A stretch of DNA of 64,000 nt, taken from Schistocephalus solidus (taxonomy: Eukaryota; Platyhelminthes; Cestoda; Diphyllobothriidea; Diphyllobothriidae). The translations under genes and the position numbers were made by a program. Each line of letters starts with the position of its first letter. Position 1 is the first letter of the stretch. The notes beneath the pieces were generated by a model. That model did no database searches. It saw only the letters and a list, made by a program, of their open reading frames with translations, and was not told the origin of the DNA. This document shows positions 34,601 through 46,690 of this stretch, piece after piece. Location: NCBI GenBank assembly GCA_017591395.1, contig WEDG01003390.1, forward strand, positions 1 to 64,000. The letters are read 5' to 3'.

Positions 34601-37379
34601 CGTCGGATCGATACTGAAACTTTTAAAACATAAATATGTCAAATTCTCGCCTCATGGTATGTCAAGCAAAAATTCTCAAATTTGTTTTCGATTCGAACAA
34701 ATTACTCACGTACCAGTTAAACTATTAATTAACATGTGGTCCAAACTGAGGTTATTTCAGTCATTCCGGGATGCTGATTGTGAAAAAGCTATTTTGCAGC
34801 CACCTTCGGATTCTACAAAAACTTACTTTATTTTTGTTTTGCGTTTATCTCCTTTAGTTTTGAGGTCTTTATACATTCAAATATATCGCTAGAATAAGTT
34901 TAAAAGTTCTTTTCTGTGCAAGTTCCGTAGAAAAGTACGTCCTTAAATTTTGTACTTGAAGAAAGGTTATTATTTGGATTAAGGTACTATCTAAATGTTC
35001 AAAATGCAGTTCTAGTAAATCAACCGTTATAATTGCAATCAAAGTATTAAAAACTACTTGCTATTTACAATCTTCCAAAAAAATAAAAGCAGGTTACTCT
35101 ATGCTTGGCTCAAGGCGTTGCTTAGCGCGCATAAACTCTAGCAATGGATTTACATCCTGTTATATACTTCATAGGCAACAACATTCAACAGATAGCATTT
35201 CATCAAGTATTAATTTTGAACAGTACGTACGTTTCTCCCAAATTCCTACAAGGATATATTTGTTGAGCATAATTTCTGTAAAATATATTTGGATAGTTAA
35301 GGACATCAAAAATCACTGTGAATAATGCATACTTGTCATAGAGTCATGTTTGCTATAGTCAGATTTTTTTGTGGATAAACAGAAAGAAGATTGTTCAAAA
35401 GATGGCATCCATTAGTGATTGAAATATTTTGAAATAAGTCTGCATGACAATTAATATTACATCTAAGATGTTCAGATCTAAACGAATTTCAGAATCTAGA
35501 TGAATATTTACTAAGATAGGAAACGTATTATAAAGATGGGAGCCAATTTGTCTATTTTCTATTTACAAGTAACTGAGAATTGATGCACGCAAAAATATTA
35601 TCAGTTGGAGCATTATTTATGCAGTCACAGTTCTTTTGGATTTTTATTTGTAAAAAGGAGCCTTAAAAGCAAGCAATGATATTGAAAGTAGCCACAACAT
35701 GAATAATTTATTAAGATCTTAGGTTTTTCTAAAGAAAAACTTTGTAACTTTTATCAGGTAATTAAAATGATCAGCCACGATTTTTAAAAATGTTTTTAAA
35801 TTGAATTTGCTATTTAAAAACGTAGGTACGTACACATCCTTCCGCAAACTGCCTAATAAAGTAAGTTTTAAAAAATTAACTCATACGTGGTGAGTATTTC
35901 AATGAATGGGAAAAATATTCATGGTTAACGTTTGCTTACAATGCTCACTTTTTGGCAATGAGGTTTACTGTTCGACCGCGTCTTCAAATTGGAAGCAGAC
36001 TACATCTATAAGAACAAACTTTCAGGCCCTTACTACTTCAGTAATGACTTGACAGCAAGATTTTTGCCTTTAAACGTTCGGATAAATTCACTGCCTACAG
36101 TCTTTTCTTTATATTTAAACATTTAAAAACTTAAAACTGAAAGTATTTATTAATATTTGCAAGGATAATCTGAAAAATCAACAGACTCCACTTATGGCAA
36201 AAAATTGCACAAATTTTTGGCGAAACGAGCCTTCTCCAAATATACACAAGAGGGAAGTAATATGATTGAATCTGCTGATCTCCATCTGCTAGCCAGCCTA
36301 CCAACACGCTTAGGGAATCGCTTGCTTGTATGACATTGTCAGTAATTAACTTAAAAGGAATGTTCTTATTCTTAATGAAATACATCTTGAAAGTCGACTT
36401 ATCACGACAAACGTTGTCATCGCACAAGCGGAAATAACTCATATGACCTCATATACCACAAATCTAGGAGGCTATTTTAATGAATATATATGCAAATTGG
36501 TATTTCAATATTTCTTTGCTTAAATCGTTTTTTATCCAGTCAGATATTTGCATAGATCAGACAGCGTGCGATTTGTAGATCCAAATCTGTTGATTTAACA
36601 CTTAAACTTTTCTAAAGAAAACTGTTGTTTTTTAAATCAGAAAAAGTACTTGTAACATGTAATTTGCGTTTACATTTACTTTGAGTTCAGTCATGTTCAT
36701 TAGTTGTTTGCGTGTTTACGTTCGCATTGGTCACGAATTGGTAGCTTTTTATTAATTTTTGGGCATCTTTCATCTGTAAACTGCTGTAGAATTGTGGAAA
36801 TTTTCACCAAAAGGGATTCAGTAGGCCAGGTGGCTAAAGCATGCAGACCTCAATAAATTCTACTGAGCCACAAAAATTAAGATGGGAACGGGGTGCGAGC
36901 TGAAACATGCGATTTATAATGCTCTTCATGTCATATGAGTGAGTCATGTGAATAGAGGTGTGAAAGTAGTGACAAGATACAGCTTGTTAAGCGACAGAGA
37001 TCTCAAATGCCTCCGCCCAGTAGGGCACACAAATACCTCGGGTTTACGGTCTACCGAAGTTTCTCAGAAAAATCCTGCAGTTTCGTTCGATTTTTGGGCA
37101 TGCGCATCTCCACTTTCGTGCGATTGCGAAATAGATAGAAAAAGAAAACGCAAAGCCCTTTAAGCATCGAATGGCACCAGGTAGCTTTCGAGATACGTTC
37201 CCAATTTATTGACAACGTCCATCACGTTCATGTTGGAGGAGGAATAGGCAGGTTCACTTCCTGTCTTGGGACATACTTATTAGCGTAAGACCGGACAATA
37301 TTGTTAGAAAGAACTTTGATCGAAATAAGACCTGGTCTGGACAAACTGCTTAATTTGGCAGTTTCATACACATCAAACA
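31684..37379. other. AT-rich region with a small GC-richer patch, no recognisable genes
   Basis: A GC-richer patch at about 31,910-32,420 (for example GACAGCGCCACA and CCGCGGCTGCTCG) may be an old mobile-element fragment, but I cannot classify it. A second patch at about 36,930-37,240 contains a 74-codon ORF without motifs. The remaining ORFs look like chance. Confidence 0.45.
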
Positions 37380-38295
37380 GAATAGAAATATAGTCCTTTT
37401 TTGTTGCAAAGGGCTAGAAAATGACCCTCGTTGACAGTATTGAGGAGGACTTGAGAAATATCTACGGGCTTATTCGCGAAATCGGGTATCTAGATAGATT
37501 TTTTCACAAAGAATATGCTAGTGAGACCAGAAAAACCCGCCACACTCAGCAAAGGAACGAACACTCTTTTCCTCAAAATCCCCTTTCATGGGGATGCGGC
37601 AAGTGAACTCCTCAAAAGATGCCTTTTCCAAGCCGTCTCGCAAATATTTACGGTTTAACACAGAGAAGGAAAGTATAGGCTGCCAGCTCAGACCACGCTC
37701 ATGAGCATCTACTCGTTTACTTGCTCCTGTGGAGCAGTTTGCAGTGATGCCTATCCCAAATAATAAGGGGCACATTCCACTTTGGCTAAGAAATGACATA
37801 TTCAAGGGCATTATTAGCGCTGTCCTCGCACATGTGATTGATTCGGGACATCGTTACGACATTGACCAATCCCTGACTGCGAGTTATACCGTCTCTTTAA
37901 ACTATCCCAAATACCTGGGTCAGCGTCTGCTAGCAACACCAGACTCTAACGCCATCAGGTTGAGGAAACTGCTCCTGTGCGGCCAAAAGGACCATCTACA
38001 AAACTCCGCGCTTAGCAGGGCCAGCAACGGCTTTATTACATGCAATCCATGCCATCTCCTCTTCCTCCCTCTCCCCGCGTGTACGACTCCACCAAACCTT
38101 CACTGCCGCTTAATCGGCTGCCTTTTCTACCAACCCTCCTATTCACTTGACTCACTTTTATGACAAGACGAACCTTTTTCATAGCATGTTTTAGCTTATA
38201 CCCCGTCCTCATATTAATGTACTACCTGATGAGAACTAATCGAAAGCACACGGATGTTCGCCAACTGGTATTTTACATCTGTGCTCCGCTACGTC
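37380..38295 (+). mobile_element. Penelope-like element, C-terminal part and 3' tail (pseudogene)
   Basis: Reading frames shift but motifs are in order. EEDLRNIYGLIREIGYLDRF (about 37,442-37,501) is followed by KIPFHGDAASELLKR and CLFQAVSQIF. The GIY-YIG entry is SIYSFTCSCGA (37,704-37,736), with SIY at the GIY position. Then comes HIPLWLR and SAVLAHVIDSGHRYDIDQ (about 37,825-37,878). The domain ends with LGQRLLATPDSNAIRL. The final 250 bases (about 38,040-38,290) are non-coding and match an orphan copy at 53.65-53.89 kb, so they are the element's 3' tail. The sequence type differs from the PLEs at 1-502 and 2.6-4.2 kb. Sequence from about 37,240 may also belong to it. Confidence 0.7.
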
Positions 38296-40274
38296 GTTTA
38301 TCATTAGTGCAGATTACAATGACACACGCTTCGAATATGTATTTTTAGCGCCTGAATTACATCTGGTCCTTATGATCTATTGTTCCTGTAAGCCATTCAT
38401 GACCATACGAGTTTGCTTAAGCATTGCCTCCTCAGAATTGGAGTCAAATACTTGCAAGTGTATTTTGACAAATGGTTGCTGAGAAGTGCTGTATATTGTA
38501 TGGACGATGGGAACTTAATGTGTTCTTATTTCAACTCACATTCCTACATTTTATAGAAGGCTAATTCAACACTTTTAGAATATATGCATCTCTATGAGAT
38601 ATCGAATGATGGAAGAAAATTTGTAATTATGAGCACTTAAAAAACTATGTTAGACGGTAGTTTTGACATCTTCGCAATCTATCGTGTTCATACCGAAGGT
38701 AGTTGAAATATTTATTTTAGTCCAAGATACGAACCATCTTTTTTTATCCAAACATGCCTTTTCCTGTAAATGCAACATAAAGTTAGCAAAAGTACGTTTT
38801 CTGAGTAGTATACATTTAGGCATCATCGAGAAGCTTCCTTACAACATTGTGTTCACTAACTAAGAACACTCTGACAACAGAAGAATAAACTGTTTGCTAC
38901 ATTATTACACATATTGAGCTGAATTTCTTTCCGATTCCATCTTTGTCAGAGTTCTGCGTGACCTAACAAAACTAAAAGTAATTCTGAACAATCCTAGATA
39001 AATACTTTGATGTATATTTTGATACGATGCAACAATTATACCTAGACTGACCTCGAGGTCTTTTCGTATTTCAAAAGATCTTCTGTGTCTCCATCCCCGT
39101 ATAAATGTGTCTACAGGTAGGAGATAATTCCCTTATATTGCTTTAGCACTCAAACTATGCTTACAAAGCGTTTCATATATTTTATTTATTAATTCATAAT
39201 ATATATAACCCTCACTTATCAGGAGCAACACTGTTTGATTGTTCAAAATAGGTCAATATTTAATCTAATTTAATGCATAAGAAGGATATGAAATTTCTGC
39301 TTATGTTCCAACCAAGCATTCTAGTATTAATTGAGGTAAACAGAACCCTTCATCAATACACTTTCGAGCAATAGCGTTTCTCCATAAATGACTATAATTG
39401 ACTTCAGCGTCAATAACTATTATAAAACTAGCATTAAATTTCTTGTAGGTAACGTCGAACAACTATTTATGCAAAACGTATCACTAATGTTTTCAATATG
39501 GACTCTTAATTCAAACTTTTACAAAGTAATAAACAATTTTTATTAATATACACGTAAGAAGATATAACTGGGTTATTCGACCTAAATATTATTTAAGTAC
39601 AATAAAAAAATTGATCTACACAAAACCTATATTTTTATATTGTGACATTTAATTCATTAGTGAATGAGATGGACAAGACACAACACGTCTACTAGATTGT
39701 TTTAAGATAAGAGAAATTATTATACTTTAAGTGAAAGTGATCATTTTTTATCCAAAGATGCAAAAAAGAGTCAAAATGGAGCTTTATTTTCCAGAAATGG
39801 CTACTAGCCACATTTAATGGTGAAAATGTTCCCAAATTAAAGGGGATTTTGTATCTATGTTTGCAATTTTTACTGCCACGCCCGCATTGGAAGCACCAAT
39901 GTTCCCTAGGAAAAAATGCCAAAAAGTTTTTTGGTTGAATTTCCACAAAATAACACTAATGATTTCGGTCTACATTCTATCCAAAGACCGTAGGAGATGA
40001 AAATTAAAATTAACCCAAAATTGAGCGAAAATATATTAAGCATAACATAATACTCAAGATGTAAGCGTTCCAAAACCACGTACGTTGTCCACGCACATGC
40101 TGAGGAGTATAAAAAAAAAATAATAGAATATTTTTTACGTATTCAAAGCCCTGTTTGTTTACGTAAAAAGGGCATATTTAAGATGAGGTTTTGTAAGTCG
40201 GGAAAACATAAATAAGCAGGAACCTTTTTCGGTTTTTATAGTGAGATCTAGGAGAAATTATTCTGGCTAATATT
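38296..40274. other. AT-rich intergenic sequence
   Basis: Low-GC DNA with short motif-free ORFs only. I see no repeat family and no RNA gene. Confidence 0.5.
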
Positions 40275-40432
40275 TCCGTCAAAGACAAAACTAATTGGAA
40301 TGGCCGTTTCTGGCTCATAAGCCATCATCAGCAAATTATTCTCAAACCCAGGTGTTGCAAAACCCGGGGTTCAAACCCGTGGAATAATGATTAGGATTCT
40401 AACGACATGACTCACTGCACCATGGGATCGTT
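40275..40432 (-). mobile_element. Diverged tRNA-related SINE with a different head
   Basis: Read on the minus strand, a tRNA-like head contains CATGGTGCAGTGAGTC and GGGTTTGAACCCC (a box B with one mismatch). The body, CTGATGATGGCTTATGAGCC then AGAAACGGCCATTCC and TGTCTTTGACGG, aligns with the body of the 1 kb and 46 kb SINEs (CTGATGACGGCTAATAAGCC, AGAAATGGCCATTCC, TGTCTTTGTCGG). The head differs from theirs, so this is a separate subfamily sharing the body. No (TA)n tail is visible here. Confidence 0.6.
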
Positions 40433-43400
40433 GACTTGTTGGTTTAATCGAGAATATTAGCATCCGATAGAATCGGTCACCGATCGTTTTGCGGGACTTA
40501 TTCATCTGCCCTTGCCTTTGGGTTCAGTCTTGAGCCTGGCTAGCAGTCATAAAGCCGAAAGTATTATAGACAGGAATATTACCTACACACATGCAAGACT
40601 GAAATGTTCATTTAAGTTCTCTTTGCATTCTCATAGCTGATTATTATTGACATATATTATTTTTTTCATGCACTTAAATCATTTACATACCACATGATGA
40701 AAAACATTCAATTTTTATAAAATTTTTGAGGTCATTCTGCTTTTCTTACCGCAATGTTCAAATTCCAGGTTAATGCACGGAAAAGCGAGAAAGGTGAGGT
40801 ATTTGGTCATTTTTAAAAGTCAGCGAAGGTAGTCATGTAGGAGGGCTGTGGCCATACGATATAAGGTATGAGAGACGAATTTGTGTTACTTCTTTACAAT
40901 TGCAAGGCACCAGAATGTATTTTCTGGAAAATATACTCTTTCCAATTTTTTTCGGTTTTGTTGAATTCAGGTCACGATGATATCAAGGGTTTTGTAATAT
41001 AAAATTAAAATATTTGAGTTGTATTGTGTTAATTTGATTTTTAAAGAATAAAAAAAAAACCATTTTTAAAATTTTGCGCTTAACCTTTGCGTACTGTTTT
41101 GTCCTTTATTACCGGATAGCAAGTGAACTGATATTGCGTGACTACTGTTCTCGCAAAACCATTTGACGATTACAGTTAAGGTTGAAGGATGCCATTATAT
41201 TCTGGTTTGCGCTGTAATTTGGAATGGTTGCACCACATAAATACGGTCTTCGCTTCTTTGGCTACCAGGTGTATCCCTTTTGATTAAAATAAATGCATCC
41301 AGTTGTAAATGGTATCCTGGAGCAAATATTCTTGTTCCAGTTGCTGTTTTATGAACCTTGGAAAATTATTAATCATCTTAAACGTTAATGCACATAATGG
41401 ACTAGATATCATAAATTACTTCTGTGATCACCCTCCATACTTCTTCAGCACAAACTGACGTCAATATGTCTATCTTTTAAATTAACACCAACTGATGGTG
41501 GCTACAAGGGTCATTTACCCATTTTGGATTGTTATTATGGCAATTTCGTTTTGCATTGTTTTGCGTGTGCCCAAATGTCCAACAAGATTACTTGACTAAC
41601 GATAGCCGCTCAGTATTCCTCCATTCGGCGCTTGGCGCATCTTCCTGTACGTAATGCTATTAGGTCATATTGACAAGGCGTTTTTTTCTTAATCAGGAAC
41701 ACACAATCAATGTTTCGAAGAAATAATGAAAATTTTGGGATAATTAGCTCGAGTGAACATACTGGTTGCATTGAAGCAGAAAACGTGTGCTTTTTAGATA
41801 ACTTGCGTTAAAACTTTTGAATTGACTTCCAAAATATAAATTGCAATATGCTTTCAAGTTAAAGTTTTTGAAATTTATAAATAAACGATTATTCCCATCA
41901 CCATTGGACTGACCTAGGTAGTTAAAAAGAGTCGGAATAGCTTTTCTATCTGAAGCGTAGGTCACATCATCGATATAGGTGCTACATTAATAGCATAAAG
42001 CAGATTCAAATTGCTTTAGCCGAAGAGTGGGCGAAAAGGTTTGAGATTATTTCGAGGAGCTGACATATTATCGAAAAGAGAGTTGACACTGAATTTAATC
42101 ATCTCAACTTCTGACATAGGACCATCAGTGGTGCGATTTTATATCTCCATCCTGGAGTAAAGAGAAGGGCCGGAATCTGAGAGACATCGAGAGACAAATC
42201 TGACTGACGTATTTTTAGCATCTCCATGTGTAGTACAAAAAGAGGGAGAAAAATTTGCTTGATTTTGAAGACTAGATTTCTGAATATTAAGCAAGAAGCC
42301 CCCTTTCATTGCAGTTCAATGTTAAACTAAAAGATGTTAAGATACTTAATGGATTAACATAAAAAATATGTAACTGATCTTCGACAGATGAAGCCTCAGT
42401 ATCGGTTCTTATGTTTCCGTACAGATAAGGTATCAGGCCATGGTGTACATGACAGAATGACTCCGCAAAAATTAACTCAAAATGATTTTGATAGATAACA
42501 TTAGCCAAAACATGCTCAGCAAAAAGTTTTACAGTTGCTAAATGTTAGTGTATTATCACGTAAGTTAAACGAAATTATAAAAACTGGCAGCAAAATAAAC
42601 CCTTCGGAGAAAGCGTTTTAAAATGGACATGTCTTTTTTCAGTTGCAGTAATTTAAATTGGAAAACTCATTTTTCAGTTTTGCAAGCATGCACTCAGCTT
42701 TACTTAAATTCTCGTCGGGCCTTTACCCTTATTTTTTTGAAGACAGGACAAACAACTATAGACGAAACAAGAAAGACAGTGTGAGCATACAGATAAAGTT
42801 ACATATTCTGATTAAAGACTGAATTTTCAGTTTTCCACTCCAATTCAAAAGACTGCCAGGGTCAAATGCCCGCCGTTAATCAGCCCATATTGAAGAAACC
42901 AGTTTGCCTATTTGTCGCAACAAGTGCTCTTAATGCTTGCGAAAATTTACAAGTTGATCTCTTTTCAGTCGTTAGGTACCATGATCCCTCTTCATGTGTT
43001 GGCAATCAGCGTGATATTTAATTGAAAAATATGTATCTTACCATCGTTTCTCAGGCTGATAACTGTAGTGTTCTGTGGGAATCCCAGCATTGCTATGACT
43101 GGTGATTTTCCTTTGTTGTTTTAGTACAAACCCGAGAATCAGAACTTCAGGAGATTGAAACTCAGAGCATTATAATAGCTTGTGAAGCTATAGACTTTTT
43201 GGATTAAAAATGAGTGTCCGCATTGGGGTGTGGTCACAATGACTGGGTAGTTTACCCTATCGTTGAAGAGCTTATACATATAAGAATATCGCTATGAAAT
43301 GAGATAGAGTTGTTTACTTGCAAATGAATTAACCCCTGGAACCAATTTTCAGTTTTATTTTCGAGACAAAAACATGTAAATCTAACCAATTTACATGAAC

Positions 43401-44126
43401 TTGTTAGTTCAGACATTTTTGCAATGCAAATCCAAACAATTTGGCAAGAGAACAGATGGTTTAAGATAAAAACTTGACGTACTAAAAGTTTGAATACCTT
43501 GCGCAGAACCTAATTTGACCTCGCTGTCTTTTCTTCTGGATATTCGTTAACACCAATTATAATTAATAAAAAAATGTCTTCCTGTACACTCCAGCGAGCG
43601 ATCTCCTACAAATAAAGGCTTTCATGGAAAATAGGAATGCTTGTGATCGGAGTATCATTTTTAGGAGGCAGTACTTTCATTCTTAGTGCCTATGCCTTGA
43701 ACAATTTGTGTTGAACCACTGGAATAGGCGTGAAAGAAATGGACACCGGCCTAAGTTATTCGTCTTTTCTCTTCTAAATAATAGTGAATTGCCTTCCGGG
43801 AAAATAAACTTTATGCTTTTAAGGAATGATCGAGTCCAAATCATTTAAAGCCAAGGAAAAAATATTTTACACCCCAAGGTCAGCAAATTGTCGCAAGTAA
43901 AAATGCATCAATTTCCATTGATAACCAGTTTTTTTTTCATTTTCCATCCACTTTAAATCTATCGAAAGGACACGATTGATCTCAAATAGCTTATTTATTC
44001 GAATAGCGAATTTACCAAATTGCATTCTGAAAGTATTGAGGTAATGTAAAATAGGACCGTTTTCTGTGGTCTTGCTTTGTTATCTGTAAGGTTTTCCATG
44101 TCTCTTCAACGGGCCAAGCGACTCAC
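40433..44126. other. AT-rich intergenic sequence
   Basis: I see no gene. A short stretch near 43,080-43,110 (GGGAATCCCAGCATTGC) resembles the box B end of the tRNA-like sequence at 45.0 kb but lacks a head. Confidence 0.5.
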
Positions 44127-44666
44127 GTGCCGAGCCAAACACGGGCCTTAATAAACAAACTTCAGTCAATATTGGAAATGCGCACCCATAATAAATGCCA
44201 CACATGGGAGGTTGTAACATGTTCTAGGCGCAAGTTGAAGCCGATCGAGCTTCTTGCGTTCCATTTGAAACTTCCGGTCTTTTTGACTCTGGCGCGATAC
44301 GGGACCTATGGGGGTGAGGGAATAGAAAGTACAATAAATGCTGAAGAGTCTAATTTTCTGAAGTATTTCAGGCGCAAGCTGCTATCCTTGCGCCCATCCT
44401 GCGCTGGGACTCGCGGTAGGTACTGCGGAAAATATGGACGAACTGCCGTTACGTCTATCTCCTTTGAATTATGTGTCCATGTACGTAAGCGAGCTAACCT
44501 TGACATTCAAAACTTTAACCTGACAAAACAAACACTTATGATAAGGAATGACGCCAGCACTCCAGTCGCAGCACATCCGATGGAGCCAGCGAAAACGATA
44601 AAGTTAAATGGCGCAGAAATTTTCGTAAGCGTTCTCAAGTACGTGAGTTGGAAGCAGCTGGACTAG
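44127..44666 (+). CDS. Unassigned 179-codon ORF
   Basis: This is one of the longest uninterrupted plus-strand ORFs in the window. It lies in a patch clearly richer in GC than its flanks. The start is ATG at 44,127 and the stop is TAG at 44,664-44,666. The protein is basic and without membrane segments. It includes RRKLLSLRPSCAGTRGRYCG and a C-terminal part with MEPAKTIKLNGAEIF. I recognise no domain. It may be a real single-exon fragment, but a decayed mobile-element reading frame is equally possible. No splice signals were convincingly placed. Confidence 0.25.
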   Translation: MPSQTRALINKLQSILEMRTHNKCHTWEVVTCSRRKLKPIELLAFHLKLPVFLTLARYGTYGGEGIESTINAEESNFLKYFRRKLLSLRPSCAGTRGRYCGKYGRTAVTSISFELCVHVRKRANLDIQNFNLTKQTLMIRNDASTPVAAHPMEPAKTIKLNGAEIFVSVLKYVSWKQLD

Positions 44667-45021
44667 TGCTTCTCCGGAACGCAGTCGATTAAGAAGCGCA
44701 AAGACGTCCCTCCTTATTCTCTGCTGAGTCCTTCCCTGGGCAGAATGATTGGTCATAGGGGGAGCACCCAGGAAATTACTTTTTCAGAGAGAAGCGTATG
44801 ATGGCCAAAGAATCGAGATCTTATTATTATTATAAAATGCCAAAGACCCTACTAATTAACCGTGCCTGTATGGCAGCTGTTGGATTCCAGATTAATTGCT
44901 TAGGAAATTCTGCTTTAGAAGTGAGCTAACTGTATCAAAACTGGTGGATTTTACACGTTGCAGTAGGCTGGGTGGGTAACCTTACCGAAGTGGGATTAAG
45001 CTCTGGCTCCCAGTGGGGGCC

Positions 45022-45105
45022 TTGAAGCTCAGTTGGTTAGAGCGTTTTCTGTACTAAGGCGTTCCGCTTTCGGGCATGGTTTTGAATCCCAGCAATGCCA
45101 TAGAG
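45022..45105 (+). repeat. tRNA-like sequence, probably a SINE head or tRNA pseudogene
   Basis: AAGCTCAGTTGGTTAGAGC is an excellent D-arm/box A region. GGTTTTGAATCCC about 40 bases later resembles box B with one inserted base. A paired acceptor stem cannot be drawn cleanly, and the T-stem is poor, so it is not a functional tRNA by eye. It may be the head of another SINE family. Confidence 0.45.
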
Positions 45106-45584
45106 TTTTCAAAATTGGTTCAATTAAAATTATTCAAATCTGCGAAAATCCTCTACAAAACGGAACAGGATTTATCAAATCAAGTGTTATTTATCTGAAT
45201 GCTGGAGCTCTCCGTAATTGACAGCATTGGTTTACGAAAACCTGATCAGATATTTTAAAATTTTCTGTGTTTATTGTCCAGAAATATAAGTAGATTTTGC
45301 TAAGCATCTTCTGTAATAAAATTTTCAAATAGAAAATCGTCAAACTATTGAACAATTATCCGAAAGACGAGATTTTTCGGTTTAAAAGATCCCTTAACAG
45401 AAAGGTAAGTGCAGCGGACATGCATGTCAGTCCCACGGAAACGCTTGTTTGAAAATAAATGCTTAGCGTTTCACACTCTATAACGTTTCCCAAACCATGT
45501 AGGAGAAAGACCCATTTATTCATTAAATTTTCACCTCAAATTGGACACCGTTACCGAATGCTTGTGCGACCTAACTAACCTGGC

Positions 45585-45622
45585 CACAAACGCTAACCCT
45601 AACTAGCCTTAGGGTAAGGAAG
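45585..45622 (-). repeat. Short degenerate telomere-like repeat
   Basis: CGCTAACCCTAACTAGCC followed by TTAGGGTAAGG contains CCCTAA and TTAGGG units. It resembles in composition the longer tracts at 26.6 and 53.1 kb. It is too short to show ancestry. Confidence 0.4.
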
Positions 45623-46149
45623 TGATTGATGGGTAGAGTAGACCTGTAATACGGTCTAGTTTAGTACCAAATGCCAACTTTTTTTGAACAATGGTGGTGG
45701 GTATCTAAATTTATTTTCATCGCCAGCGTGGTACCACCCTTTTCCGTAATTTCTCCTGCCCTACGATGACTGACGTTTTTTCGTATTACATGCCAACCTA
45801 TCAAATTTATTTGGTTGGAATGGAGGAGTGGAGGGGTCGCGAAAGCATTCGTCACCGAAAAATAGGTTCTAAATTTTAACAAGCGCAAACATGAGTAGGT
45901 TCTCACAGGTCATACTCCAATATGATATTCGAAATCTGGCTCAAACATCTTGGTATTTCTTGTGAACTTTGTTATAAATACGTCACTTCAGACCCCATCA
46001 TCAACTATTTGAACATCCAAACCAAGCTATTGCCATCAAAAATCCAGTTATAATAAAGACAAATATTAATTCCTGCAGCATCACAAAGCCAAAAAGTTTT
46101 TGTTCAGGCATACCAAGGGTACTCACTTTCGCTTTATCGCCCATTTTTC

Positions 46150-46487
46150 CTATATATATATGATAGTGTGGGGCTCACCGATCTGCTTAAGGAACATGCA
46201 TGTTCCGTTGTGCCCTGGAGCTCAGACTAGAGCCCTCACAGGCGGTCGCATAGCGACGTGTAGCATATGATGAAATGGAACCGACAAAGACATGGAGATC
46301 GGAATGGCCATTTCTGGCTTATTAGCCGTCATCAGTTAGTCATACCCAATCCCAAGTGTGTCACACCTGGGATTAAACCCGCGACCTTTGGTATTTGAGT
46401 CGAACGCACTACCATTGAGCCACGGGCTCGTTTTTTTGTCGGTTGTGATCGGGAATATGATGATAGTGTGGGGCTCACCGATCTGCT
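46150..46487 (-). mobile_element. tRNA-related SINE, full unit plus partial upstream unit
   Basis: On the minus strand the head has CCGTGGCTCAATGGTAGTGC (about 46,407-46,426, box A TGGCTCAATGG) and GGGTTTAATCCC as a degenerate box B. The body runs leftwards through GCTAATAAGCC, the palindrome GGAACATGCATGTTCC (46,191-46,206) and CCCCACACTATCA to a short (TA)n tail at about 46,151-46,161. The segment 46,427-46,487 is the 3' end of another unit joined head to tail, as in the 0.8-1.26 kb dimer. The left half forms one arm of an inverted repeat with the next feature. Confidence 0.75.
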
Positions 46488-46690
46488 GGCCATTCCGGTC
46501 TCCCTTGTCTTTGTCGGTTCCATTTCATCATATGCTACACGTCGCTATGCGACCGCCTGCGAGGGCTCTAGTCTGAGCTCCAGGGCACAACGGAACATGC
46601 ATGTTCCTTAAGCAGATCGGTGAGCCCCACACTATCATCATATTCCCGATCACAACCGACAAAACAACGAGCCCGTGGCTCAATGGTATA
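46488..46690 (+). mobile_element. tRNA-related SINE, inverted partial copy
   Basis: The same family in the opposite orientation, starting mid-body at GGCCATTCCGG and running through GGAACATGCATGTTCC (46,592-46,607) to the unit end. It then enters the next unit's head, CCCGTGGCTCAATGG, where it is cut off. Bases 46,488-46,637 are nearly the reverse complement of 46,161-46,310, giving arms of about 150 bases around a spacer of about 177 bases. The arrangement suggests inversion of part of a tandem array or insertion of one copy into another. Confidence 0.7.
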
